From positions 585,567 to 649,566 of the forward strand of contig NZ_JBBVGR010000001.1 of assembly GCF_038148855.1 (NCBI RefSeq): DNA of 64,000 nucleotides, written 5' to 3'. Positions 34,021 to 43,149 of the stretch are shown here, piece after piece (position 1 is the first letter of the stretch; each line of letters starts with the position of its first letter). Made by a program: the position numbers and the translations under genes. The DNA is from Phycobacter sedimenti. Its GTDB lineage: Bacteria > Pseudomonadota > Alphaproteobacteria > Rhodobacterales > Rhodobacteraceae. The notes below the pieces were generated by a model, which worked only from the letters and a program-made list of their open reading frames with translations, did not search any database and was not told the DNA's origin.

Positions 34021-35376
34021 ATGAGCACAGCCCTCGTCATCCTGGCCGCAGGCAAAGGCACGCGGATGAATTCGGACCTGCCCAAGGTTCTGCACCCCAT
34101 CGCGCAGGCGCCGATGCTGGAACATGCCATGGCGGCGGGCCGCGCGCTGGAGCCGGAGCGCATCGTGGTCGTCGCAGGTCATGGCGCCGAGGCCGTACGT
34201 GCCGCAGTTGCGGAAATCGACGAGAGCGCCGAAGTGGTGCTGCAGGAGGAACAGCTTGGCACCGCTCATGCGGTGGATCAGGCGCGCGATGCGCTTGCCG
34301 GTTTCACCGGCGATGTGGTGGTTCTTTATGGCGACACACCTTTCATCAGCGGCGAGACGATCACCCGCATGATCGAGGCACGCGCCAATGCCGATCTGGT
34401 AGTTCTGGGGTTTGAGGCTGCGGATCCAGGCCGCTACGGACGGCTGGTGATGGAAGGGGACAGCCTGGAGCGCATCGTGGAGTTCAAGGACGCCAGCGAA
34501 GCGGAGCGGGAAATCACCTTCTGCAACTCGGGCCTGATGGCCTGCGCTGCGCCCGCTATGTTCGACCTGATTGCTGAAGTGGGCAACGACAACGCGTCGG
34601 GCGAGTATTACCTCACGGACCTTGTGGCGCTGGCCCGCGGCAAGGGGCTACGCGTCACCGCCGTGGCCTGCGATGAAGCCGAGACGCTGGGCATCAACTC
34701 CCGCGCGGAACTCGCCCGCGCCGATGCGCTGTTCCAGACCCGCACCCGAACCGAGGCGCTGGAGAACGGCGTGACCCTGATGGCGCCCGACACCGTCTAT
34801 TTCGCCTATGATACGGTTGTAGGCCGCGACACGGTCATCGAACCCAACGTGGTTTTCGGCCCCGGCGTCACGGTGGAAAGCGGCGCCCTGATCCGCGCCT
34901 TCTCGCACCTGGAAGGCTGCCATGTCAGCCGCGGCGCCAAGGTCGGCCCCTATGCCCGCCTGCGCCCCGGCGCGGAGCTGGCGGAGGACACCCATATCGG
35001 CAACTTCGTTGAAATCAAGAACGCCGAGATCAAAGCGGGTGCCAAGGTCAACCATCTGTCTTACGTGGGCGATGCCTCGGTCGGGGAAGCGACCAACATC
35101 GGCGCCGGCACCATCACCTGCAACTATGACGGCGTGATGAAGCATCGAACCGAGATTGGCGCACGGGCCTTCATCGGGTCGAACACCCTTCTGGTGGCCC
35201 CGGTGCGCGTCGGAAACGAGGCGATGACCGCCAGCGGCACCGTCGTAACAAAGAGTGTCGCGGATGGAGATCTCGCGATCGCGCGCAGCCCGCAAGAAAA
35301 CAAGCCGGGGCGTGCGCGCAAATTGATGGACATGCTGCGCGCCAAGAAGGCCCGCAAGACAAAAGGAGCCAAGTGA
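34021..35376 (+). CDS. glmU: Bifunctional UDP-GlcNAc pyrophosphorylase/GlcN-1-P acetyltransferase
   Basis: Makes UDP-GlcNAc for peptidoglycan and lipid A. It has 451 residues. The N-terminal nucleotidyltransferase begins LVILAAGKGTRMNSDLPKVLHPI, and VVLYGDTPFI carries the metal aspartate. The C-terminal left-handed beta-helix holds hexapeptide repeats, with the acetyltransferase core NYDGVMKHRTEIG and AFIGSNTLLVAPV. Length is typical. It overlaps glmS by one base, so the amino-sugar enzymes are made together. Confidence 0.97.
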   Translation: MSTALVILAAGKGTRMNSDLPKVLHPIAQAPMLEHAMAAGRALEPERIVVVAGHGAEAVRAAVAEIDESAEVVLQEEQLGTAHAVDQARDALAGFTGDVVVLYGDTPFISGETITRMIEARANADLVVLGFEAADPGRYGRLVMEGDSLERIVEFKDASEAEREITFCNSGLMACAAPAMFDLIAEVGNDNASGEYYLTDLVALARGKGLRVTAVACDEAETLGINSRAELARADALFQTRTRTEALENGVTLMAPDTVYFAYDTVVGRDTVIEPNVVFGPGVTVESGALIRAFSHLEGCHVSRGAKVGPYARLRPGAELAEDTHIGNFVEIKNAEIKAGAKVNHLSYVGDASVGEATNIGAGTITCNYDGVMKHRTEIGARAFIGSNTLLVAPVRVGNEAMTASGTVVTKSVADGDLAIARSPQENKPGRARKLMDMLRAKKARKTKGAK

Positions 35377-37199
35377 TGTGTGGTATCGTCGGAGTTCTTG
35401 GCAATCATGAGGCCGCGCCCCTGCTGGTGGAGGCGCTGAAGCGGCTGGAATACCGCGGCTATGACAGCGCCGGGATCGCCACCGTCAACGAAGGCAAGCT
35501 GGATCGCCGCCGCGCCGTGGGCAAGCTGGTGAACCTCAGCGATCTTCTTGTTCACGATCCCCTGCCGGGAAAATCGGGCATCGGTCACACCCGCTGGGCC
35601 ACACACGGCGCGCCCTCTGTCGGGAATGCCCATCCCCATCGCGCGGGTGCCGTCGCCGTGGTGCACAACGGGATCATCGAGAATTACCGCGATCTGCGGG
35701 CCGAACTGGCCGAGGTGGGGATCAAGTTTCAGACCGAAACGGATACCGAAACCGTGGCCCTGATGACCGAGCACTACATGCAGAGCGGAATGGGTCCGGT
35801 AGAGGCAGCCCGCAAGACCCTGTCGCGACTGGACGGCGCCTTTGCGCTGGCTTTCCTGTTCGACGGCGAAGAGGATCTGATCGTTGCCGCCCGCAAGGGG
35901 TCCCCGCTGGCGATCGGTCACGGCGAGGGAGAGATGTTCGTGGGCAGTGATGCCATCGCGCTGGCGCCACTCACCGACCGGATCACCTATCTGGAAGAAG
36001 GCGATTGCGCCGTGCTGACCCGCACCAGCCTCGAGATCCGCGACGCAAACGGAGATTTGGCCAATCGCTCGGTCAGGACCATCCAGATGGATGCGGCCCA
36101 GGTGGATAAAGGCGGTCATAAGCATTTCATGGCCAAGGAAATTGCCGAACAGCCCACGGTGATTGCCGAAGCCATCCGCCACTATCTGCCGGTGGGCGAA
36201 GACGCTGTGCACCTGCCGGGCGAGGGAATCGACTTCACCAGAATTGACCGGCTGACACTGGTGGCCTGCGGCACGGCCTTTTATGCCTGTCTGACCGCAA
36301 AATACTGGTTCGAAAAACTGGCCCGCATTCCCGTCGAGGTCGATATCGCGTCCGAATTTCGCTACCGCGAGCCCCCGATCCCAGCGCGCACAGCGGCCCT
36401 GTTTGTCTCACAATCCGGGGAAACGGCCGATACATTGGCGGCGCTTCGCTATTGTCAGGGGAAGGCGGACCGGATCCTGTCGGTGGTCAACGTGCCAGAA
36501 AGCTCCATCGCGCGCGAAAGCGATCTGGCGCTGCCGATCCACGCAGGTGTTGAAATTGGCGTCGCCTCGACCAAGGCGTTCACCTGCCAGCTGAGCGTGC
36601 TTTTGATGCTTGCACTGAAGGCCGCGACCGACCGTGGCGAGATCAGCGACGAGGATCTTCAGGCGCATGTTTCCGCCCTGCGCGGGCTGCCCAATGTCCT
36701 GTCTGCGGCGCTGGAGCAGAACGAGACGATCCGCCAGACCTCTCTCAAGCTGAGCGAAGCGCGCGATGTGCTTTTCCTAGGGCGCGGGTTGATGTTTCCG
36801 CTGGCCCTTGAGGGCGCGCTGAAGCTGAAAGAGATCAGCTACATCCATGCCGAGGCCTATGCCTCGGGCGAATTGAAACACGGGCCCATCGCGCTGATTG
36901 ACGCCAACATGCCGGTGGTGGTGATGGCGCCCCGCGATGAGCTGTTCGACAAATCCGTGTCCAACATGCAGGAAGTGATGGCGCGCAAGGGCAAGGTCAT
37001 GCTGGTCTCCGACGCCGAGGGGCTGGCCGAGGCGGGCGATGAGGTCTGGCAGGCCATCCGGATGCCGCAGATCCACGACAGCCTGACGCCGATCCTCTAT
37101 GCCCTTCCCGCGCAGATGCTGGCCTATCACACCGCCGTGGCCAAGGGCACCGATGTGGACCAGCCGCGCAATCTCGCCAAATCCGTGACGGTGGAATAG
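35376..37199 (+). CDS. glmS: Glutamine--fructose-6-phosphate aminotransferase (isomerizing)
   Basis: Produces glucosamine 6-phosphate from fructose 6-phosphate and glutamine, the first step of UDP-GlcNAc synthesis. It has 607 residues, beginning MCGIVGVLGNHEA; removal of Met exposes the catalytic cysteine nucleophile. The glutaminase domain has HTRWATHGAPS; two SIS domains follow with FVSQSGETADT and the C-terminal PRNLAKSVTVE. The ATG at 35376 with AAGGAG upstream is right because it puts Cys at position 2; a GTG one codon earlier is not needed. No glmS ribozyme is present. Confidence 0.97.
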   Translation: MCGIVGVLGNHEAAPLLVEALKRLEYRGYDSAGIATVNEGKLDRRRAVGKLVNLSDLLVHDPLPGKSGIGHTRWATHGAPSVGNAHPHRAGAVAVVHNGIIENYRDLRAELAEVGIKFQTETDTETVALMTEHYMQSGMGPVEAARKTLSRLDGAFALAFLFDGEEDLIVAARKGSPLAIGHGEGEMFVGSDAIALAPLTDRITYLEEGDCAVLTRTSLEIRDANGDLANRSVRTIQMDAAQVDKGGHKHFMAKEIAEQPTVIAEAIRHYLPVGEDAVHLPGEGIDFTRIDRLTLVACGTAFYACLTAKYWFEKLARIPVEVDIASEFRYREPPIPARTAALFVSQSGETADTLAALRYCQGKADRILSVVNVPESSIARESDLALPIHAGVEIGVASTKAFTCQLSVLLMLALKAATDRGEISDEDLQAHVSALRGLPNVLSAALEQNETIRQTSLKLSEARDVLFLGRGLMFPLALEGALKLKEISYIHAEAYASGELKHGPIALIDANMPVVVMAPRDELFDKSVSNMQEVMARKGKVMLVSDAEGLAEAGDEVWQAIRMPQIHDSLTPILYALPAQMLAYHTAVAKGTDVDQPRNLAKSVTVE

Positions 37200-37202
37200 G
37201 CC

Positions 37203-37901
37203 ATGACACTGGAGGAGGCGCTGGAGCAGCTGAATGCGCTGGTCGAGCCGGGGCGCGCCGAGCAGATGGCCGCCTATCACAAGCAGACGCGCAAGGTGCT
37301 GGGCGTCCCGAATCCTGCGGTCAATGATCTGACCAAGAGCTGGCGCCAGGCGATGTCGACAGAGGACCGCGTCGCACTTGCCGGTGCACTGTGGGAAACG
37401 GATATCTTTGAAGCCCGCATCGCGGCAGCCAAGCTGCTCACACAGGCCCGCATCAAGAGTGACGAAGCTGTCTGGTCGCTGGTGTCTTCGTGGCTGGCCG
37501 ATTTCGACAGCTGGGCGATCGCCGATCACGCCTGCATGGCGGCGCAGAAACGGCTGGTGGCCGATCCCGCGCGACTGGATGAGGTAGAAACCTGGACACA
37601 CTCCGATCACATGTGGACCCGCCGCGCCGCCCTTGTGGCCACCCTGCCCTGGGCCAAGCTGAACAATATCAAACCCGAAGATGAGGCGCGTCGGAGCCGT
37701 ATCCTGGGCTGGGCGGCTGCTTATGTGCCCGACCGGGACTGGTTCATCCAGAAAGCTGTCGCCTGGTGGCTGCGCGATCTCAGTAAACATGATGCCGAGG
37801 CCACGCGCGCGTTTCTGGCCGAGCATGGTGCTGCGATGAAACCCTTCGCCCGCAAGGAAGCCGGGAAACACCTCAAGGGCGAGGCGCCGGACGCAGACTA
37901 A
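37203..37901 (+). CDS. DNA alkylation repair protein, AlkD-like HEAT-repeat family
   Basis: A 232-residue all-helical protein of the AlkD/AlkC HEAT-like superfamily, which removes alkylated bases from DNA without base flipping. Supporting pieces are VPNPAVNDLTKSW, DIFEARIAAAKLL, DFDSWAIADHACM (an aspartate typical of the active site) and RDWFIQKAVAWWLRDLSKHDAEATRAFL. It starts three bases after glmS, so it is read with the amino-sugar genes for no evident metabolic reason. Its 3' end overlaps the convergent lipoprotein gene by four bases. Confidence 0.85.
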   Translation: MTLEEALEQLNALVEPGRAEQMAAYHKQTRKVLGVPNPAVNDLTKSWRQAMSTEDRVALAGALWETDIFEARIAAAKLLTQARIKSDEAVWSLVSSWLADFDSWAIADHACMAAQKRLVADPARLDEVETWTHSDHMWTRRAALVATLPWAKLNNIKPEDEARRSRILGWAAAYVPDRDWFIQKAVAWWLRDLSKHDAEATRAFLAEHGAAMKPFARKEAGKHLKGEAPDAD

Positions 37902-38368
37902 CTCGCCGGGCGCACCTGCAGTTCCACCAGTTCGGTCAGCGGCACGCCGAGGGCGCGCATGGCCGCGATCGACACCCGCGCGCTGCCCCCCGTCGGGGAG
38001 GGTTTCAGTGTCACGACCACTTCGGACCCGTTGGCACTGCGCAGCCGCGCCTTTTGCGGACTGCTGACCAGAGAGGTTTCCATCCAAAGTCCGGGCACCG
38101 CCGGATCACCCAGCGAGGCGATAACCTGTTCTGTCCCGGTAAAGACCGTCTCGGGCGCGACCTCCTCTTCCGCGGGCACCTCAACAGTCTGCTCGGGCAC
38201 ATCGAGGGCACCGCCCGTCGCATCCAAAGGCACCTGCGGGCCGGTCTGTTCTGGCAGCGGTGCAGGCTCTTCCTTCTTGAGACTGGGAAGCTTTGGCATT
38301 TCAAAGTCGCCGCAGCCGCCAAGCAGCAGAAGCGAAAGGGCGGAGGATGTAAGGGTCAACAGTCGCAT
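37898..38368 (-). CDS. Putative lipoprotein with Pro/Glu-rich linker
   Basis: A 156-residue product with a lipoprotein signal (MRLLTLTSSALSLLLLGGCG, lipobox LGGC), then a proline/glutamate-rich linker (about residues 25-75) and a small C-terminal domain ending in a stretch rich in Val, Leu and Arg (LTELVELQVRPAS). The design is an outer-membrane or periplasmic anchored protein with an extended spacer. I do not recognise the folded part and give no function. It is transcribed alone, convergent to the AlkD-like gene. Confidence 0.75.
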   Translation of the reverse strand: MRLLTLTSSALSLLLLGGCGDFEMPKLPSLKKEEPAPLPEQTGPQVPLDATGGALDVPEQTVEVPAEEEVAPETVFTGTEQVIASLGDPAVPGLWMETSLVSSPQKARLRSANGSEVVVTLKPSPTGGSARVSIAAMRALGVPLTELVELQVRPAS

Positions 38369-38480
38369 GATCCGAACCTACGGTCCGTCCGGGCGTCTGA
38401 CCAGATGAAAATCGGACCTTGTTTCATGAAAATGCACTCCCCTCTTGCCGCAGGGCCAAGCGCGCTTTACCTATTCTGCC

Positions 38481-39488
38481 ATGACTGCTCCGCTGATAGA
38501 TCCCTTCGCCCGCGCCATCACCTACCTGCGCGTTTCGGTCACCGACCGTTGTGATTTCCGCTGCGTCTACTGCATGTCGGAAAACATGACCTTTCTGCCC
38601 AAAAAGGAACTGCTGACGCTGGAAGAGCTGGACCGGCTCTGCTCCACCTTTGTCGGCATGGGGGTCGAGAAACTGCGCATTACTGGCGGTGAGCCTCTGG
38701 TGCGGCGCGATATCATGACATTCTTCCGCGCCATGTCCCGGCATCTGGACAGCGGCGCCCTGAAAGAGCTGACGCTCACAACAAATGGCTCGCAGCTGGA
38801 GAAGTACGCTCAGGACCTGTTTGATGCGGGGGTGCGGCGCGTCAATGTCTCGCTTGATACGCTGGACGAGCAGAAATTCGCGGATGTGACCCGCTGGGGC
38901 CGCCTGCCCCAGGTGCTGCGCGGCATTGATGCGGCGCAGAAGGCAGGCCTTCGGATCAAGATCAATGCGGTGGCCCTCAAAGGCTTCAACGAGCCGGAGC
39001 TGCCTCAGATCACTCGCTGGTGCGCAGAGCGGGGCATGGACCTCACCTGGATTGAAGTCATGCCCATGGGCGACATCGGCAATGAGGATCGTCTCGATCA
39101 GTACTGGTCCCTTAAGGATGTGCGCAAAGAATACGAAAACCACTACACGGTCACGGACCTTGCTGAACGCACCGGCGGCCCGGCCCGCTATGTGCGGCTT
39201 GAGGAAACCGGGCAGAAGATCGGATTTATCACTCCGCTCAGCCACAATTTCTGCGAAAGCTGCAACCGCGTGCGTCTTACCTGCACGGGCGAATTGTACA
39301 TGTGCCTCGGCCAGGAGGACATGGCGGATCTGCGCGCGCCGCTGCGCGATCACCCCGACACCGAGGCTCCGCTCGAAGAGGCGATCCGCGCTGCGATCAA
39401 TCTCAAGCCCAAGGGGCATGATTTCGACTACTCCCGTCAGACGCTTGGCGGGCAGATGCCCCGCCACATGAGCCACACCGGCGGCTGA
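38481..39488 (+). CDS. moaA: GTP 3',8-cyclase (molybdenum cofactor synthesis)
   Basis: Radical SAM enzyme that starts molybdopterin synthesis from GTP. It has 335 residues, the family norm, when started at ATG 38481. The SAM cluster motif is C24-x3-C28-x2-C31 in TDRCDFRCVYC, the second cluster is CESCNRVRLTCTGELYMC, and the C-terminus ends in the twin glycine (HTGG) needed for activity. No Shine-Dalgarno is evident before this ATG, and a TTG 36 bases upstream also lacks one. It is followed after one base by waaA. Confidence 0.96.
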   Translation: MTAPLIDPFARAITYLRVSVTDRCDFRCVYCMSENMTFLPKKELLTLEELDRLCSTFVGMGVEKLRITGGEPLVRRDIMTFFRAMSRHLDSGALKELTLTTNGSQLEKYAQDLFDAGVRRVNVSLDTLDEQKFADVTRWGRLPQVLRGIDAAQKAGLRIKINAVALKGFNEPELPQITRWCAERGMDLTWIEVMPMGDIGNEDRLDQYWSLKDVRKEYENHYTVTDLAERTGGPARYVRLEETGQKIGFITPLSHNFCESCNRVRLTCTGELYMCLGQEDMADLRAPLRDHPDTEAPLEEAIRAAINLKPKGHDFDYSRQTLGGQMPRHMSHTGG

Positions 39489-39489
39489 G

Positions 39490-40830
39490 ATGACCTCCTC
39501 ACACGCCGGCGGCAAGGCCACGGCCCTGTTTCACGCCTATCGCGCCGCGACCGCGATGATTGCGCCCTTTGCCTATCGCAAAGTGGCGGCAAAACTCGCC
39601 GCGCAGGGTGTTCCCGAGGCGCGCCAGCGCGAACGCATGGGGCACGCCAGCCAGCCGCGCCCAGCGCTGCCCCACCATGCACCGCTGATCTGGTTTCACG
39701 GTGCCTCTGTCGGGGAAAGCCTGGCGGCAATCACTCTGATAAACCGTCTGTCTGCACGGCTGCCCGAAGCGGGGTTTCTGTTGACCTCTGGCACAGCCAC
39801 CTCTGCGGTGATGGCCGAAAAACGCCTGCCGGACTGTGCGGTCCACCAGTTCGCACCGCTGGATGCCGCTGGACCGGTCCGCCGTTTCCTAGCCCATTGG
39901 CGCCCAGATGCAGGAATATTCGTGGAAAGCGAGCTGTGGCCTGTCACGCTCAATGCGGCCCGGAAATCCGGCACCCGACTGGCGCTCGTCAATGCCCGCC
40001 TCTCTGCGCGATCACTCCAGAGCTGGCACAAGCGCGCCGCAACCGCCCGGTTCATCCTGTCGCGATTCGATCTGTTGCTCAGCCAGAACGACCAGATGGC
40101 GCAAGACCTCATCTCTCTGGGAGCAGATCCCGCGCGGGTCCTTCCGGGGGGCAACCTCAAGGCCGGTGCTGCGCCGCTGCCCGTGGACCAGACAGCCCTG
40201 AAGGCGCTCCGCGAGGCAATCGGAAAGCGTACGGCGTGGATCGCCTCCTCCACCCACAAGGGCGAAGAAGAAATCGTCCTGAACGCCCACAAGGCTCTTC
40301 TGGAGCGCCATCCTGACCTTTGCCTCGTGCTAATCCCCCGTCACCCGGAGCGCGCCGAGGACCTCTGCACGCTGATCGACAAAGCCGACCTTTCCCTGGC
40401 CCGACGCAGCACCGGTGAGGCGCTTTCACCGCAAACCCAGGTCTACCTTGCCGACACGCTAGGAGAACTGGGCACCTTCTATGCTCTCTCCCCCGTCGTT
40501 TTCCTGGGCGGCTCGTTATTGCCCATCGGCGGGCACAATCCCTTTGAGGTGGCCAATGCTGGCGCAGCCGTGATCACAGGCCCCGGCACCCAGAATTTTG
40601 CCGAGACCTTTCCGCCGCTTATCGCCGCTGGCGGGGCGATTGAAGTGGCCGATGCGGCGGAACTGGTGCAGGCAGCCGGAAACTGGCTCAGCGACACCGC
40701 AGCTTTGGAGGCCGCGCGCGGCGCTGCGAGCGGCTATGCTAAGGAGCAGGCTCAAAAGCTCGACGGGATCACGGAGCTTCTCATCGAAAGGCTGGGATTG
40801 GCCGCAGCGCAGGCGCAGTCCGATGGCTGA
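39490..40830 (+). CDS. waaA: 3-deoxy-D-manno-octulosonic acid (Kdo) transferase
   Basis: Glycosyltransferase family 30 enzyme that adds Kdo to the lipid A precursor at the inner membrane. It has 446 residues. The N-terminal membrane-association helix is followed by IWFHGASVGESLAAITLI with the catalytic glutamate, IFVESELWPVTL and STHKGEEE, then IPRHPERAEDL, SLLPIGGHNPFEVANAGAAVITGPGTQNF. All match the family. It starts one base after the moaA stop and its own end overlaps the next glycosyltransferase. Confidence 0.95.
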   Translation: MTSSHAGGKATALFHAYRAATAMIAPFAYRKVAAKLAAQGVPEARQRERMGHASQPRPALPHHAPLIWFHGASVGESLAAITLINRLSARLPEAGFLLTSGTATSAVMAEKRLPDCAVHQFAPLDAAGPVRRFLAHWRPDAGIFVESELWPVTLNAARKSGTRLALVNARLSARSLQSWHKRAATARFILSRFDLLLSQNDQMAQDLISLGADPARVLPGGNLKAGAAPLPVDQTALKALREAIGKRTAWIASSTHKGEEEIVLNAHKALLERHPDLCLVLIPRHPERAEDLCTLIDKADLSLARRSTGEALSPQTQVYLADTLGELGTFYALSPVVFLGGSLLPIGGHNPFEVANAGAAVITGPGTQNFAETFPPLIAAGGAIEVADAAELVQAAGNWLSDTAALEAARGAASGYAKEQAQKLDGITELLIERLGLAAAQAQSDG

Positions 40831-41872
40831 TCTCTTTGTCACCAACTTCAACCGCAATTTCACCGGCGTTTCGGCCACCGCCGCCAATGTGGTCCGACAA
40901 CAGGCCCTGACCCACGATCTGCGCCTGGTGGGCCGTGCCCTGCCGGGATGCCCTGCCCCAATTTCCACCGCCGAGGCACGGCGTCTGTGCCACAAGGCGC
41001 CAGAGGGCAAACCCTTTGCTATCTGGCACGTTCGCAGGAATACGGAGATGCGTGCCGCAATCTGGGCACGGGACGTACTGCGCCTGCCCATCCGCATTGT
41101 CTTCACCTCGGCGGCGCAGCGGCGGCATTCGGCCTTTCCGCGCTGGCTGATCAGCCGGATGGACGCGGTTGTCGCCACCACGGAAAAGGCCGCAGAATTC
41201 GTCCCCCATGTGCGCGCGGTGGTGCCCCATGGGGTGGATACCGATCTGTTCCGGCCTGCCGAAAACCGCGCAACCGCCTGGGCGGCGCTTGGGTATGGCG
41301 GAAACCTCGGGATTGCGACTGTGGGGCGGATCCGGCCAGAAAAGGGCACCGATGTCTTTGTCGATGCGATGATCAGTCTGTTGCCGTCGCTGCCGGGGGC
41401 GGTTGCCCTCGTGATCGGGCGGGCCGCACGAAAGCATCAGGGGTTCCTGAAGGATCTGAAGACCCGCATCGCGGCTGCGGGCCTCACGGATCGCATCCTG
41501 TTTCCCGGTGAAATCCCGGCCACCAATCTGCCCCAGGTCATGCGCGCCCTGTCGCTGGTGGTGCAGCTTCCCCGATACGAAGGCTACGGCATGGCCCCAC
41601 TTGAAGCGATGGCCAGCGGCGTGCCGTTTGTGGGCTCCGAAGCAGGGTATTACCGCGCCTTTTCGGCGCAGGGCAGAAGCGGGATGATTGTCCCGCTGGA
41701 GGCCGGATCGGCAGCGGCGGAAGCGGCACGCAGCATCCTGAGCGATCCGGGGCGCCACGCGCAAATGGCCCGAAATGCCCGCGACATCGCCCAGCACAGT
41801 TTCAGCGCAAGATCAGAGGCCGAGGGGATCGAAGCCGTCTATCAATCGCTCTGGTCCGAGGGCCGAGCATAA
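40823..41872 (+). CDS. GT4 glycosyltransferase, probable LPS core (LpcC-like)
   Basis: A 349-residue GT-B transferase from ATG 40823. The C-terminal nucleotide-sugar domain has IATVGRIRPEKGTDVFVDAM and the E-x7-E element in YEGYGMAPLEAMASGVPFVGSEAG. The overlap of eight bases with waaA links it to inner-core LPS assembly; in Rhizobium the comparable LpcC adds mannose to Kdo. The sugar donor here is not shown by the sequence. It is the last gene before a terminator. Confidence 0.85.
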   Translation: MADLFVTNFNRNFTGVSATAANVVRQQALTHDLRLVGRALPGCPAPISTAEARRLCHKAPEGKPFAIWHVRRNTEMRAAIWARDVLRLPIRIVFTSAAQRRHSAFPRWLISRMDAVVATTEKAAEFVPHVRAVVPHGVDTDLFRPAENRATAWAALGYGGNLGIATVGRIRPEKGTDVFVDAMISLLPSLPGAVALVIGRAARKHQGFLKDLKTRIAAAGLTDRILFPGEIPATNLPQVMRALSLVVQLPRYEGYGMAPLEAMASGVPFVGSEAGYYRAFSAQGRSGMIVPLEAGSAAAEAARSILSDPGRHAQMARNARDIAQHSFSARSEAEGIEAVYQSLWSEGRA

Positions 41873-41874
41873 GA

Positions 41875-41905
41875 AAGGCCCGGCAAAAAACCGGGCCTTC
41901 TCTTT
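41875..41905 (+). terminator. Terminator between the LPS genes and the amidohydrolase cluster
   Basis: AAGGCCCGG pairs perfectly with CCGGGCCTT around a seven-base A-rich loop, followed by CTCTTT. On the other strand it is followed by TTTC, so it may also end the convergent amidohydrolase transcript. Confidence 0.8.
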
Positions 41906-41920
41906 CCAGTCAAGATCGCC

Positions 41921-43084
41921 TCAAGCGGCAGGCATGCGCTGCTCGACAATACCGGCCCACCAGCTGCAACCCGCCGGAATGGCCTCGTCATTGAAGTTGT
42001 ATTCCGGGTGGTGCACATCGGCGCTGTCGCCGTTGCCGACCAGGATATAGGCGCCGGGGCGCTCTTCCAGCATATAGGCGAAATCCTCACCGCCCATGAC
42101 CAGCGGTGCCTCATCGCAGCTGCCGGAAATGTCGCTCGCAACCTTGGCCGCGAATTCGGTCTGCTCCTCGTGGTTCACCATGACAGGGTAGCCGCGGTTG
42201 TAGGTGACGTCCGCCGTGCCGCCAAAGGTCGCGGCAACGCCTGCGCAGATTTCCTTGATCCGCTTTTCGGCCAGATCGCGCATCTCCTTGGACATGGTGC
42301 GCACGGTGCCCTTGATCTGGACCCGCTGCGGGATCACGTTGAAGGCCTTCGAGGAGGTCTCGAACGAGGTGACCGACACGACGACGCGGTCAACCGGGTC
42401 CGCGTTGCGCGATGCAATGGTCTGCAGTGCCAGAACCGCCTGGGCGGTCATCACGGTGGTGTCGATGGTCTCATGCGGTTTCGCCGCATGGCCGCCGCGC
42501 CCTTCGAAAGTGATGTCGAAGGTGTCGGTCGCCGCAAAGAAGGCACCGGGACGGATCGCAAAGCTGCCAATCGGTTTGCCGGGCCAGTTGTGCATGCCGT
42601 AGACTTCCTGGATATTCCAGCGCGCCATCATGCCATCGTCGCACATTTCCTTGCCGCCGCCGCCGCCTTCTTCGGCGGGCTGGAAGATCACCACAACCGT
42701 GCCGTCAAAGTTGCGAGTTTCCGACAGGTATTTGGCTGCGCCCAGCAGCATGGCGGTGTGGCCGTCATGGCCACAGGCATGCATGGCATTCGCGGTCTTG
42801 GAGGCGTACTCCAGCCCGGTCTGTTCGTGGATCGGCAGCGCGTCCATGTCGGCGCGCAGGCCAATGACCTTGCCCGAGGTGTCGGACTTGCCCTTGATCA
42901 CCCCCACCACGCCAGTGCGGCCAATGCCGGTGACGATTTCGTCGCAGCCGAATTCCTTCAGCTTTTCGGCCACAAGCGCCGAAGTGCGGTGGGTTTCGAA
43001 CAGGATCTCGGGGTTTTCGTGCAAATCGCGGCGCCAGGCGGTGATTTCGTCCTGAAGCTCGGCAAAACGGTTCTTGACCGGCAT
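41921..43084 (-). CDS. M20 family amidohydrolase, copy 1 of 3 (hippurate hydrolase type)
   Basis: Zinc or manganese amidohydrolase of the M20D subfamily that releases amino acids from N-acyl derivatives or similar. It has 387 residues, beginning MPVKNRFAEL, with AAGGAG eight bases upstream (a GTG nine bases earlier is less likely). Metal ligands by family position are C104 and H106 in HACGHDGH, E139 in QPAEEGG, H in GMHNWPG, and the C-terminal H in DVHHPEY. Two near neighbours encode the same protein type. Substrate not determined. Last gene of the tandem set. Confidence 0.9.
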   Translation of the reverse strand: MPVKNRFAELQDEITAWRRDLHENPEILFETHRTSALVAEKLKEFGCDEIVTGIGRTGVVGVIKGKSDTSGKVIGLRADMDALPIHEQTGLEYASKTANAMHACGHDGHTAMLLGAAKYLSETRNFDGTVVVIFQPAEEGGGGGKEMCDDGMMARWNIQEVYGMHNWPGKPIGSFAIRPGAFFAATDTFDITFEGRGGHAAKPHETIDTTVMTAQAVLALQTIASRNADPVDRVVVSVTSFETSSKAFNVIPQRVQIKGTVRTMSKEMRDLAEKRIKEICAGVAATFGGTADVTYNRGYPVMVNHEEQTEFAAKVASDISGSCDEAPLVMGGEDFAYMLEERPGAYILVGNGDSADVHHPEYNFNDEAIPAGCSWWAGIVEQRMPAA

Positions 43085-43114
43085 ATCATTCACTCCTTTT
43101 GTTATCTGTTTTGT

Positions 43115-43133
43115 CCGGCGCTATTTGCGCCGG
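43115..43133 (-). other. Intercistronic hairpin between amidohydrolase copies 1 and 2
   Basis: CCGGCGC-TATTT-GCGCCGG is a perfect seven-pair stem in the 65-base gap. No clear T-run follows on the minus strand, so it may affect mRNA processing rather than stop transcription. Confidence 0.4.
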
Positions 43134-43149
43134 TGGCACGCGCGGCGGT

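Noticed and set aside
35280..35400. glmS ribozyme upstream of glmS
   Set aside because: glmS begins inside the glmU stop codon, leaving no room, and these ribozymes are typical of Gram-positive bacteria.
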